From Desulfobulbaceae bacterium (GTDB lineage: Bacteria > Desulfobacterota > Desulfobulbia > Desulfobulbales > SURF-16), in NCBI GenBank assembly GCA_023230525.1, contig JALNXE010000054.1:1-30128 (forward strand): a DNA stretch of 30,128 nucleotides, in the 5' to 3' direction. Both the position numbers and the translations under genes were made by a program. Position 1 is the first letter of the stretch; every line of letters begins with the position of its first letter. Positions 1 to 6,907 of the stretch are shown here, piece by piece. The notes below the pieces were generated by a model. That model was not told where the DNA came from, ran no database searches, and saw only the letters and a program-made list of their open reading frames with translations.

Positions 1-68
1 ATCCTGCCGCATCGGCAAGCCCGCTCTGCTGATTTCTTTAGAAAATGATTTTCTTACGCAAAATCAAC

Positions 69-467
69 CTATTGCCAACCGTGACCTCCGGTAGAGAAAA
101 GTCCCGAGTTCAGGTTGTCTGAAATTAGATGAAAGCCGCCACTCGGTGTCTTGCGCTTGACTAGACTTGCAGCCAAAGACGGGTCACGCTTGGTCAGCAA
201 GTCAAGAAATGGGGCATAGATGGAAGGATCGTCAAAGTCCAGACACTCGAGGTTTCCGCTTACCCTGCCGCCAATAGCCGCCAGTCGGTCAACCGTGGCA
301 AAGTGGCGGTTTACCTCATCCTCGGTCATAAGACGGTCTTGGTATGGCTTCCAGGAAGGAAGCGCGGGCCGCTTGTTAGCTCCGGTCGGGATTACCGAAA
401 AGCCCGCCGCCAGCAGGGTGCGAGCCGCCTGGTTGATGCTTGCGTAGTCAAGCGGATGGCCCGGCAT
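69..467 (-). CDS. Truncated bifunctional primase-polymerase (Prim-Pol) domain protein
   Basis: 132 residues resembling the N-terminal part of the primase-polymerase domain found in plasmid, phage and integrative-element replication proteins. Visible motifs are the metal-binding hDhD-type motif (LDFDD, about residues 75-79) and the following SGGFH motif (about residues 109-113). The family's third catalytic motif and any helicase domain are absent, because the frame stops at 69-71. Full-length proteins are usually several hundred residues, so this is probably a decayed or frameshifted gene, or a minimal remnant. It starts 3 nt after the alpA-like stop and shares its transcript. In the first 68 bases I could not find a continuation in another frame. 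The function is inferred from the family; activity is doubtful. Confidence 0.6.
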   Translation of the reverse strand: MPGHPLDYASINQAARTLLAAGFSVIPTGANKRPALPSWKPYQDRLMTEDEVNRHFATVDRLAAIGGRVSGNLECLDFDDPSIYAPFLDLLTKRDPSLAASLVKRKTPSGGFHLISDNLNSGLFSTGGHGWQ

Positions 468-470
468 GGC

Positions 471-671
471 TTAACCCCGTGATGCGATACGGGATTCGAT
501 CCACTGATCGATCTCGCTTGAGACCCAGCCAACTGACCTATCGCCAAGCCGGATAGGGGCGGGAAAAGCGTCTTTGCCAATATAGGCGTAGATGCTCGCC
601 CGGCTAAGTCCGGTTTTTTCAATAACCTTGGTGAGCCGCAGGATTGTGTGGGATGGATATTCTTTTTTCAT
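471..671 (-). CDS. AlpA-family phage-type transcriptional regulator
   Basis: 66-residue MerR-like winged helix protein of the AlpA/phage regulatory family. It shows the typical order: LRLTKVIEKTGLSRASIY (helix-turn-helix), then FPAPIRLGDRSVGW (wing), then a VSSEIDQWIESR tail. Such proteins usually activate integrase or excision genes of prophages and integrative elements. The start at 671 is supported by an AAAGGA ribosome binding site 8 nt upstream. A small hairpin with TTGCC/GGCAA arms (684-697) lies just before that site. The gene is read from the leftward promoter at 736-763 and is followed directly by the primase-polymerase fragment. No integrase lies near it, which is unusual for this gene order. 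Confidence 0.85.
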   Translation of the reverse strand: MKKEYPSHTILRLTKVIEKTGLSRASIYAYIGKDAFPAPIRLGDRSVGWVSSEIDQWIESRIASRG

Positions 672-700
672 GTGGTATTTCCTTTGCCGAAAGGCAATGA

Positions 701-723
701 GGGAAACACCGTGAAGAAATTAA
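701..723. repeat. Left arm of a 23-bp inverted repeat flanking divergent promoters
   Basis: Positions 701-723 are the reverse complement of 779-801 with a single mismatch (707 versus 795), including a perfect 16-bp core (708-723 with 779-794). The two arms are 55 bp apart and both predicted transcription starts fall at or just before an arm, so each transcript begins with nearly the same sequence (TTAATTTCTTCACGGT). This suggests a pair of operator sites or a shared leader element. Seen directly in the sequence; the regulatory role is inferred. Confidence 0.75.
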
Positions 724-735
724 CGCACGACGCTA

Positions 736-763
736 ATAATACCGCTTGACTCATTGATGTCAT
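736..763 (-). promoter_or_regulatory. Putative sigma-70 promoter for the alpA-like gene
   Basis: On the minus strand, ATGACA (763-758), a 16-bp spacer, and TATTAT (741-736). It points at the AlpA gene 65 bp away, and the left inverted-repeat arm lies just downstream. It overlaps the rightward promoter at 746-774, so the two are likely to compete. Confidence 0.45.
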
Positions 764-774
764 TGCGATATTAT
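746..774 (+). promoter_or_regulatory. Putative sigma-70 promoter driving a short RNA
   Basis: TTGACT (746-751), a 17-bp spacer, and TATTAT (769-774): close to consensus. The expected start is near 780-782, at the edge of the right inverted-repeat arm. No protein gene follows; the transcript would meet the terminator at 813-865. Confidence 0.55.
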
Positions 775-778
775 TTTT

Positions 779-801
779 TTAATTTCTTCACGGTCTTTCC
801 C
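779..801. repeat. Right arm of the 23-bp inverted repeat
   Basis: Partner of 701-723. It overlaps the start of the predicted rightward small RNA. Its last bases (791-798) can alternatively pair with 813-820. Confidence 0.75.
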
Positions 802-865
802 GTGATGATGCCAAAGACCGTATACCCTCATTCTTGCCGGAGCGAGGTACGCGGTCTTTTTTTTT
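780..865 (+). ncRNA. Putative ~85-nt small RNA, unknown family
   Basis: Bounded by a near-consensus promoter (746-774) and an intrinsic terminator (813-865), with no open frame. Two exclusive folds are possible: 791-798 with 813-820 (CGGTCTTT/AAAGACCG, 14-nt loop), or 813-826 with 846-859 (terminator). Its first ~22 nt nearly match the start of the divergent alpA-like leader. It could be a decoy or regulator for that leader, or an attenuated leader of a gene that has been lost. I do not recognise it as a known RNA family. No transcription evidence is available here. Confidence 0.4.
813..865 (+). terminator. Strong intrinsic terminator
   Basis: Stem of 813-826 with 846-859 (13 of 14 positions pair, counting one G-U), a 19-nt loop, then nine T residues at 857-865 (the first three also close the stem). 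It ends rightward transcripts. Confidence 0.75.
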
Positions 866-1469
866 GACCATGGCAAACGCCACAATCACTTTGAAGCCCT
901 ATAGTATAGTATCCCACCCTCTACTTTCAATAAAAAAAAATCCAGCTAAAGCCAGGTTGGTACATTTAAGTTAAGATAGGAATACCACTGGTCCCGGTAA
1001 CGGGTAGGATAACGGGTAGAAAAATAAATCAGTTAACAAAAATACAATAATAACAACTAGTTATAGCTTCGATTTGACATCCTCTCTCGCCACATTTGAG
1101 ACCCATTTCTGTAACAAAATGGTTTTTTTTTAGTGCCCCCTTTCCTGTTGCCCCGCACACCCCTAAAAAAATTTCAAACTGCCGACATCTCCCCCGGATA
1201 GAGCTATCCGGCAAGGATCTTTTGGACGGCCCCAGTTCCGCGCACTGGAATTTCCAACAATATCGGCTCACTCCCGTTTTTTTAAGTTATCAACTCATCG
1301 CCTTTTCCCCTCCGCAAATAACCGCATAAATTTGCCAGGGAAAAGCCCGCGGTCTTCTATCCTTTGCCAACGCTCTTTACTTTCATCCAACTATTCTGAT
1401 AAAGTTAACATATGTTTGCGAGTTTATCCCTTTCCACAGCAGTCTGGCCCAATACGATGTGAACGTATT
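866..1469. other. Non-coding stretch, AT-rich, no supported gene
   Basis: About 600 bp in which the open frames have no recognisable protein character. It contains a tandem pair of the 10-mer TAACGGGTAG (998-1007 and 1010-1019), a self-complementary AACATATGTT near 1407, and a small hairpin AATACG/CGTATT (1451-1456 with 1464-1469) right before the pseudopilin start codon. This may be the eroded right edge of the integrated element, but I see no attachment-site repeat. Confidence 0.5.
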
Positions 1470-1997
1470 ATGAACTCCCCAATCAACTTCATCACCAGAC
1501 TCCTGGGTCGCTATAACACCGGCACCTCGCAGCCAGGCGGCAAAAAATCCGCAACCGCAACTTCGGGGTTTACCCTTATTGAGATCTTAATCGTCATTGC
1601 GATTATGGGAACCCTTTCGGCCATCGCCATGCCTTATTTTACCTACTATATCCAAGTGGTGAAGGAGAAGAAAGTCCTGATCGATATGCGCATGCTGGAA
1701 AAGGAGATCAACAATTTTCATGATACGTATGACCGCTATCCGAAGGACCTGGACGAAATCGGCCTCGGAGATATGAAAGACGCCTGGGGCAATCCCTACC
1801 GCTATCTGCCGGTGGAGGGTACCCCGAAGGGGAAATTGCGGAAAAACTTGTCCATGGTACCGGTCAACGACGATTTTGATCTCTACAGTATGGGTCCGGA
1901 CGGCAAAACCGCTTCACCCTTTACCGCCAAACACAGCCGGGACGATATTGTCCGGGCCAATAACGGCCAATATTTAGGCCCTGTTTCAGAATATTAG
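1470..1997 (+). CDS. GspG-like type II secretion / type IV pseudopilin
   Basis: 175-residue protein with a class III signal: the prepilin peptidase site G33|FTLIE followed by the hydrophobic helix ILIVIAIMGTLSAIAMPYF (about 39-57). The C-terminal part matches the GspG pattern (YDRYPKDLDEIG, AWGNPYRYLP, DLYSMGPDGK), with a calcium-site-like ending. Such proteins are processed at the inner membrane and assemble into a pseudopilus. The 33-residue leader before the cleavage site is much longer than the usual 6-10. ATG 1470 is chosen because the longer frame from 1332 adds non-family sequence; no clear ribosome site precedes it, and a 6-bp hairpin abuts the start. No other secretion genes are adjacent. 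A prepilin peptidase lies at 8367-9149. Confidence 0.85.
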   Translation: MNSPINFITRLLGRYNTGTSQPGGKKSATATSGFTLIEILIVIAIMGTLSAIAMPYFTYYIQVVKEKKVLIDMRMLEKEINNFHDTYDRYPKDLDEIGLGDMKDAWGNPYRYLPVEGTPKGKLRKNLSMVPVNDDFDLYSMGPDGKTASPFTAKHSRDDIVRANNGQYLGPVSEY

Positions 1998-2054
1998 CGA
2001 CCCAAGCGACAGTTGAGGGCGTTTTTTCGGATATCACCGCTCAGGAGAAAAAAA

Positions 2055-4160
2055 ATGAATTTTGCCTCTGGTTTTCTGCGCAGCAAAGTAGCACGCCGCT
2101 TCTTCCTGCTCTTTCTCTGCTGTGCCCTGCTGCCCATGATTGCCCTGACCATTCTTGCCTTTAATCAGGTGAGCAGGCAGCTTGAGCTGCAAAGCCACAA
2201 GAGACTGCAGGAACAGACCAAGGCCTACGGCATGTCCGTTTACGAACGGCTGATGCTGCTTGATACCGACCTGGAGATACTGGCGGCAGAGACCAGATTG
2301 ACAGGAACCGCCGGCAGCACAAACCAATTCAACAAACGCCTTGATCAGCGTTTTGTCGCCATTGCTCAGTACACCCCCGGCAAAGGCATGGCAGACCTGC
2401 TCAGCCACCTGTCCGATCCACCCGAATTAGAGCCGGCAGAAAAGGACAACCTCCACAAGGGCAAGACCGTCATTGTCGATCGTCCCCGCCCTGGCCAACC
2501 CGCCCGCCTGTTCATCATCAAACCGATTCAGGCGGGTTCCCCTGAGGAATTTTTTCTCTATGGCGAAATTATTCCAATCTACGTCTGGGGGCTCGGGGTT
2601 GAGAATTACGTACCGGCCCAGACAGAACTCTTTGTCCTTGATATGAGCAAGCGAGTGCTGATCAACACCCATCCCGTGCCGGAAAACCTGGTCCAGAAAG
2701 TGGCGCTGCGCCAGGATGGCGAGGTTCGCCGTCAGTTTGAATACCAACAGGACCAGGCGACCTATCTTGCCAGTTACTGGTCCATTTTTCTCAAATCCAA
2801 ATTTTTCGCCCAGACCTGGACGGTGGTGCTTGGCCAGGCAAAAACAGAAGTCCTTGCCCCGCTGGCCCATTTCCGAAAAATCTTTCCCCTGGTGGTGCTC
2901 CTCTCCCTGTGGATTGTTCTGCTGCTCAGCCTGATCTTTATCAGGAGAACCCTGGCCCCGGTGGAAGTCCTGAAGGAAGGCACCCTGAAAGTGGCCAAAC
3001 GGGATTTCAGCACGCGGGTGACCGTCACCAGCGGGGATGAGTTTCAGGAACTGGCATCCTCCTTTAACAACATGACCAGTCAGCTCGACCGGCAGTTCAA
3101 GGCCATGGGCACCAGGGCGGAGATAGACCGGGCAATCCTCTCCTCCCTCGACAGCGGTAAAATCATCAACACGGCACTTACCAACATGTATGATTTTTTC
3201 GGCTGCGACCTGATCGCCTTCAGCCTGATAAACCCGTTGCAGGAAAATACCGCCCAGGTTTTTTCCCTGCAGAACCCCCAGCAGAAAAAACCTGCCATGG
3301 AAACCCTTAAAATATCCGAGGCGGACACTGAGCTGTTAACAAAAAATGCCCAATATCTCTTATGTGACAGCCCACAGGCAACGCCTGAGCATCTCGCGGT
3401 TTTTACCGAAAAAGGCATGCGGGCCTTCCTGGTGTTGCCGGTTTTTCTGAAAACCCGGCTGGCCGGTTTTGTCACCCTGGGCAGCAGGGGACACTGCTCC
3501 ATGGAGGAAGAAAAACTCGAGCAGGCCCGCCACCTTGCCGATCAGCTGGCAGTTGCCCTGTCCAATGCCCGGCTTATTGAGGATATGGAGCAGCTCACCC
3601 TGGGCACCATCGAGGCCCTTGCCCGTACCGTTGATGCGAAATCCTCCTGGACTTCCGGCCATTCGGAACGGGTGGCGGAAACGGCGGTTAAAATTGCCCG
3701 GGCCATGGGTTGGGTGGACAAACAGATTGAAACCTTATTCCGGGGGGGACTTCTGCACGACATCGGCAAAATCGGCATTCCGCTGGCAATTCTTGACAAG
3801 CCGGCCAAACTCACCGATGAAGAGTATGCCAAGATCAAGGATCATCCCGCCATCGGCGCCAAAATTCTCGAACCGATAAAGGCCTATGCCGATATTATTC
3901 CCATGGTCGTTCAGCACCACGAAAGGTTTGACGGCAAAGGCTATCCCGGCGGGCTCGCCGGCCAGGCCATTGACATCAATGCCCGCATCCTCGCCGTTGC
4001 CGATGTGTACGACGCCCTCATATCCAGCAGGCCATACCGCCAGGGCTGGATTGAAGACAAGGTGATCACCCTGCTGAAAAACGAAGCAGGCCGTCAGTTT
4101 GATCCTGACGTGGTGGAGGCCTTTCTCGGCATTTTAGCAACCCGCAGCATGCACATCTAA
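2055..4160 (+). CDS. Membrane HAMP-GAF-HD-GYP cyclic-di-GMP phosphodiesterase
   Basis: 701 residues. A membrane helix at about 15-36, a periplasmic sensor region to about 270 (Cache-like by layout), a second helix at about 275-297 (FPLVVLLSLWIVLLLSLIF), HAMP about 298-350, GAF about 365-510, and HD-GYP about 515-695. The catalytic signatures are intact: GGLLHDIGKIG near residue 568 and HHERFDGKGYPGG near 621. HD-GYP enzymes hydrolyse c-di-GMP to GMP or pGpG, so this one should lower c-di-GMP in response to a periplasmic signal. ATG 2055 is chosen over the TTG at 2013 because AGGAGA lies 6-11 nt upstream. It follows the pseudopilin gene on the same strand by 57 nt, so cotranscription is plausible. 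Confidence 0.9.
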   Translation: MNFASGFLRSKVARRFFLLFLCCALLPMIALTILAFNQVSRQLELQSHKRLQEQTKAYGMSVYERLMLLDTDLEILAAETRLTGTAGSTNQFNKRLDQRFVAIAQYTPGKGMADLLSHLSDPPELEPAEKDNLHKGKTVIVDRPRPGQPARLFIIKPIQAGSPEEFFLYGEIIPIYVWGLGVENYVPAQTELFVLDMSKRVLINTHPVPENLVQKVALRQDGEVRRQFEYQQDQATYLASYWSIFLKSKFFAQTWTVVLGQAKTEVLAPLAHFRKIFPLVVLLSLWIVLLLSLIFIRRTLAPVEVLKEGTLKVAKRDFSTRVTVTSGDEFQELASSFNNMTSQLDRQFKAMGTRAEIDRAILSSLDSGKIINTALTNMYDFFGCDLIAFSLINPLQENTAQVFSLQNPQQKKPAMETLKISEADTELLTKNAQYLLCDSPQATPEHLAVFTEKGMRAFLVLPVFLKTRLAGFVTLGSRGHCSMEEEKLEQARHLADQLAVALSNARLIEDMEQLTLGTIEALARTVDAKSSWTSGHSERVAETAVKIARAMGWVDKQIETLFRGGLLHDIGKIGIPLAILDKPAKLTDEEYAKIKDHPAIGAKILEPIKAYADIIPMVVQHHERFDGKGYPGGLAGQAIDINARILAVADVYDALISSRPYRQGWIEDKVITLLKNEAGRQFDPDVVEAFLGILATRSMHI

Positions 4161-4171
4161 AGGGTACGGCA

Positions 4172-4609
4172 GTGGAAACGATGAGAAAGAAGAAAAAACA
4201 GAAAAAAATCGAGAAGAAATCCGGCCGGACAGGGCTCATTCTCACTGTCGTTGCAGTATGTATCGCCGTCTTTGTTTACTGGGCTGCCCAGAAGGGCAGC
4301 AGGAGCTGGGAAGTCCCTGATTATCTGGTCGGCAGATGGATTACCTCTGCCCCTGCTTACGAGGACAGATATATTGAGATTAATAAAGTATCGCTGATTT
4401 TTGCCACGGGTCCGACCACGGTGTCGGAATATTTCATTACCAGCCTCACCTCAATCGCCACGGGAAAAGAGATATCATTCACCCTCGCATGCAAGGACCT
4501 GCAGAACATTCCCTACCAATTTTTCTTAAACTACCAGCCGGACAATAATGGCGGAACGCTGTTTTTTAAAAACCAGCCGCAGATCAAATGGATAAAAAAT
4601 CCCTCCTGA
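4172..4609 (+). CDS. Membrane-anchored protein of unknown function
   Basis: 145 residues. The first 25 are very lysine-rich, followed by one membrane helix (LILTVVAVCIAVFVYWAA, about 26-43) and about 100 residues that would lie outside the membrane and contain an aromatic, beta-rich-looking domain (SWEVPDYLVGRWITS...). I do not recognise the family. The GTG at 4172 has AAAGGG at a good distance; ATG 4181 is an alternative start. It begins 11 nt after the HD-GYP stop and is probably in its operon, so it may serve that sensor or the envelope. The next gene is convergent. Confidence 0.75.
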   Translation: METMRKKKKQKKIEKKSGRTGLILTVVAVCIAVFVYWAAQKGSRSWEVPDYLVGRWITSAPAYEDRYIEINKVSLIFATGPTTVSEYFITSLTSIATGKEISFTLACKDLQNIPYQFFLNYQPDNNGGTLFFKNQPQIKWIKNPS

Positions 4610-4636
4610 AGCACCCATCCAGCCCGGGACAAAAAC

Positions 4637-5074
4637 TTACCAGCCCCACAGCAGATCCCGCTGAACCCAGCCGGTAACATCTTCCTCCTCATGCCTGACC
4701 TTCACCCAGTTTTTTTTCACCCCCAGGGTATGGAACACCACCCCCTGCTGGGCCTGGCGGATAAGACGGTAATTTTCCCCGGGTCCGCTACGGATGTTGG
4801 CGATTTTGCTTTTCACCACCATATAAGGCTTTTCAGCTACCTGGTTTTGCTGCACCCAGCCGCTGTCATTGGCATAATCAGTAACCTGCAGCCAGTTGCC
4901 CTGCTGGCCTATGACTTCCAGCGGGTATCCCTGTCCAAGCTCCCACAACACCTCGTAATTATCGCCCGGGCCGGAACGCATGTTCACCATCTCTCCGGCA
5001 ATGCTGACCATTTTTGCCTGAGATACCGCTGTCCAGCACAAGAGAAGCAGAATTGTCAGTACAATCCGTTTCAT
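4637..5074 (-). CDS. Secreted protein with two bacterial SH3 domains
   Basis: 145 residues with a clear signal peptide (MKRIVLTILLLLCWTAVSQA) and two SH3b repeats. Each shows the VNMRSGPGDNYEVL / IANIRSGPGENYRLI signature followed by a GWVQ segment. SH3b domains bind cell-wall peptides or other ligands in the periplasm; the specific role is unknown. ATG 5074 is preferred over 5095 because it begins the signal peptide and has GGGAG at suitable spacing; the longer form adds seven residues. It lies just downstream of the polyferredoxin gene and is probably cotranscribed. Confidence 0.85.
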   Translation of the reverse strand: MKRIVLTILLLLCWTAVSQAKMVSIAGEMVNMRSGPGDNYEVLWELGQGYPLEVIGQQGNWLQVTDYANDSGWVQQNQVAEKPYMVVKSKIANIRSGPGENYRLIRQAQQGVVFHTLGVKKNWVKVRHEEEDVTGWVQRDLLWGW

Positions 5075-5100
5075 TTCATTGTTTACTCCCGGCATAGGCT

Positions 5101-5997
5101 TTATTGCGGTTTACTTACCACAGGTTTCCGCACCTCGCCGGACCGCAGGGGGATGCCACCCACTGTCAGCGATATTGCGTCAAATTTGCAGGCCCGATCC
5201 ATGCAGGCAAGACAGGTGATGCATTCAAAATCATCCGGCGACTCATTAAACTTCACCCCCATGGGGCAGACGTGATGGCAGGCTTCGCATTTGGTGCATT
5301 TTTCTCTATCCAGCTGCAATTTCACCAGGCGGGCGCGGCTGAACAGCGCATAAAACGCTCCCAGCGGACAGGCCACCCGGCAGAATGGCCGGCTGGCCAC
5401 CACGCTCCATCCCACAAAAAAGACCAGGATCGCCACCTTGTTATAAAAGAGCAGCCCAACCGTATTCCTGAGCTCCGGCTGCAGCCAGAGCAATGGCAGC
5501 CCGGCCTCAAGGGTCCCGGCCGGACAGACATATTTGCAGAACCACGGGTTGCCCATACCGAAGTCATTGACGACAAACAGGGGAAGGAGAAAAATAAAGA
5601 AGAGCAACAGGCCGAATTTGATAAAGCGCAATGGCCGGGGTACGGAAAATTTCCGCGAAGGTATTTTATAGAGCAGTTCCTGGAAAAAACCGAAAGGACA
5701 GGCCCAGCCGCAGACCATTCTGCCGAGAAAGGCCCCCACCACGCCGATACATCCCAGCACATACCAGCCCAGGTAATACTGTGCGTTTTCCAGGTTGAAG
5801 CGTATGCTCAGCATCAACTGCTGCAGGGCGCCCAGCGGGCAATAGGTGGTAGCGGCCGGACAGGAATAACAGTTCAAGCCGGGGGAACAGACCACCTTGA
5901 GCGGCCCCTGGTAGATAGTCCTGGTGGCAGGAAATCCCCAGTAGCCATTGGTCAACAGGGCGATGACCAGCTGCACCCACTTTCTTGCCAGTTCCAT
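5101..5997 (-). CDS. NapH/YccM-like membrane 4Fe-4S polyferredoxin
   Basis: 298 residues with about five membrane helices and many cysteine motifs. These are CYSCPAATTYCPLG (about 43-56), CGWACPFG, CKYVCPAG and CRVACPLG at membrane edges, and two classical 4Fe-4S motifs near the C-terminus (CTKCEACHHVCPMG and CITCLACMDRACK, about 235-275). Proteins of this type pass electrons from the quinone pool to periplasmic or membrane reductases; the partner here is not evident. Its ATG overlaps the surroundings of the upstream 50-aa gene's stop (TGA-T-ATG), indicating translational coupling. No reductase catalytic subunit is nearby. Confidence 0.88.
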   Translation of the reverse strand: MELARKWVQLVIALLTNGYWGFPATRTIYQGPLKVVCSPGLNCYSCPAATTYCPLGALQQLMLSIRFNLENAQYYLGWYVLGCIGVVGAFLGRMVCGWACPFGFFQELLYKIPSRKFSVPRPLRFIKFGLLLFFIFLLPLFVVNDFGMGNPWFCKYVCPAGTLEAGLPLLWLQPELRNTVGLLFYNKVAILVFFVGWSVVASRPFCRVACPLGAFYALFSRARLVKLQLDREKCTKCEACHHVCPMGVKFNESPDDFECITCLACMDRACKFDAISLTVGGIPLRSGEVRKPVVSKPQ

Positions 5998-5998
5998 A

Positions 5999-6151
5999 TC
6001 AGCCGATCCCTATGCAGCTCAGGCAGATCTGCCAGGACTGCTCAAGAACCCGCGAAGGTTCCCCGCTGATCACCCCGGCCAGAAAGAGAACGAGAAAAAA
6101 GGTCAGGACAATAAAGGGAAGTTTTCGTAACGGCTTTTTTTTTCTCAGCAT
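5999..6151 (-). CDS. 50-aa CXXC membrane protein, CD1871A-like
   Basis: A short gene found by reading the minus strand: a basic N-terminus (MLRKKKPLRK), one membrane helix (about residues 12-29), a GEPSRVLEQSW segment, and a C-terminus ending ICLSCIGIG. This layout (helix, GEP, terminal CxxCIGIG) matches the small CD1871A-type CXXC proteins as I remember them. The stop is one base from the polyferredoxin start, so the two are almost surely co-translated, and the CXXC could help build or dock iron-sulfur clusters. GGAGG lies about 15 nt before the ATG, slightly far. Family assignment is from memory of the motif, the function is inferred. Confidence 0.75.
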   Translation of the reverse strand: MLRKKKPLRKLPFIVLTFFLVLFLAGVISGEPSRVLEQSWQICLSCIGIG

Positions 6152-6172
6152 ACAGAACCGGGCCGGCCTCCA

Positions 6173-6469
6173 TTAGAGTCTTTTGCGGACAGCTTCAATT
6201 TTCGCGCCTATGGCGACATGTTTGTCCCGCCGGTCATCGATAACCATCTGGGTCACCACCCGCCGAGCCCCTTTCTGAAAGGGCAGCTCATAAATTTTTG
6301 CCACCAGGGCAAGCAGATCCTTGGCCTCGCCTTCTATCAGTGTCCCCATGTCGTTCAACTGGAAACGGGCGTTCTCTTTTTCCAGGGCCCTCTGGATATC
6401 GGCAACATACTCTCCGACACTGGGAGTTCCCGTGCCAAGAGGGATCACGGTGAGCTGTAACAGCGCCAT
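6173..6469 (-). CDS. MTH1187 family thiamine-binding-type protein
   Basis: 98 residues beginning ALLQLTVIPLGTGTPSVGEYVADI and containing FQLNDMGTLIEGE and RRVVTQMVIDDRRDK, the conserved blocks of the MTH1187/YkoF-like (DUF77) family. These are small ferredoxin-fold tetramers; some relatives bind thiamine, but a physiological role is not established here. An AGGAG site precedes the start. It lies in a same-strand run between the PilZ gene and the CXXC/polyferredoxin pair. Confidence 0.88.
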   Translation of the reverse strand: MALLQLTVIPLGTGTPSVGEYVADIQRALEKENARFQLNDMGTLIEGEAKDLLALVAKIYELPFQKGARRVVTQMVIDDRRDKHVAIGAKIEAVRKRL

Positions 6470-6499
6470 GACAAACTCCTTTTTTAATCATCTTTCCCT

Positions 6500-6883
6500 T
6501 TATTCGACAAAGGATCCTTCCGGAATGTTCTCCACCAGTTCATTTTCCACTTGATCAGGATCATCGGCATTATAATAAATAATATTCTTCAAGTGGAAAA
6601 AAGTATCAATGTCGATTTCTTCGAAATGAACCCCTACTCCAATGTCATCGCAACGAACCACCTTGCCCGCCATGTTCAGCTTCAGTTCGCTGCTGGAGCC
6701 GGTGAGAAAAAGCTCCACCTCACACTTTTCTCCCAGGGAGCGCCTGGAAATCCCTTCCAGGTAAACGCCCCGCAGGCTCAAATCCCGGATGGCAAGGTTC
6801 TCAAAGACATCCCCGGCAAACCGGACAGTGGCTGTTGTATGAAAAACGACTCTGGTATTTTTTCTTCTTTCATCATGTGTCAT
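6500..6883 (-). CDS. PilZ-domain c-di-GMP receptor
   Basis: 127-residue single-domain PilZ protein. The ligand motifs are present: the RxxxR-type N-terminal stretch (ERRKNTR, residues 5-11) and DLSLRG (about 33-38, D/NxSxxG). PilZ domains bind c-di-GMP and act on partner proteins. GAGGA lies 7 nt before the start. It begins 24 nt after the unknown 453-aa gene, which may be its partner, and sits near an HD-GYP enzyme that could control its ligand. Confidence 0.9.
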   Translation of the reverse strand: MTHDERRKNTRVVFHTTATVRFAGDVFENLAIRDLSLRGVYLEGISRRSLGEKCEVELFLTGSSSELKLNMAGKVVRCDDIGVGVHFEEIDIDTFFHLKNIIYYNADDPDQVENELVENIPEGSFVE

Positions 6884-6907
6884 AATTTTGTCCTCAGTGC
6901 AAAAATA

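Noticed and set aside
2..94. Plus-strand open frame at the left edge (ending KPALLISLENDFLTQ... at a TAG at 92-94).
   Set aside because: Only 30 codons visible, it overlaps the primase fragment, and I cannot place it. It may be the end of a real gene, but there is not enough sequence to call it.
1029..1329. Open frames of about 77-80 codons on both strands between the terminator and the pseudopilin gene.
   Set aside because: Cysteine- and serine-rich low-quality translations, no ribosome sites, no family resemblance; likely chance frames.
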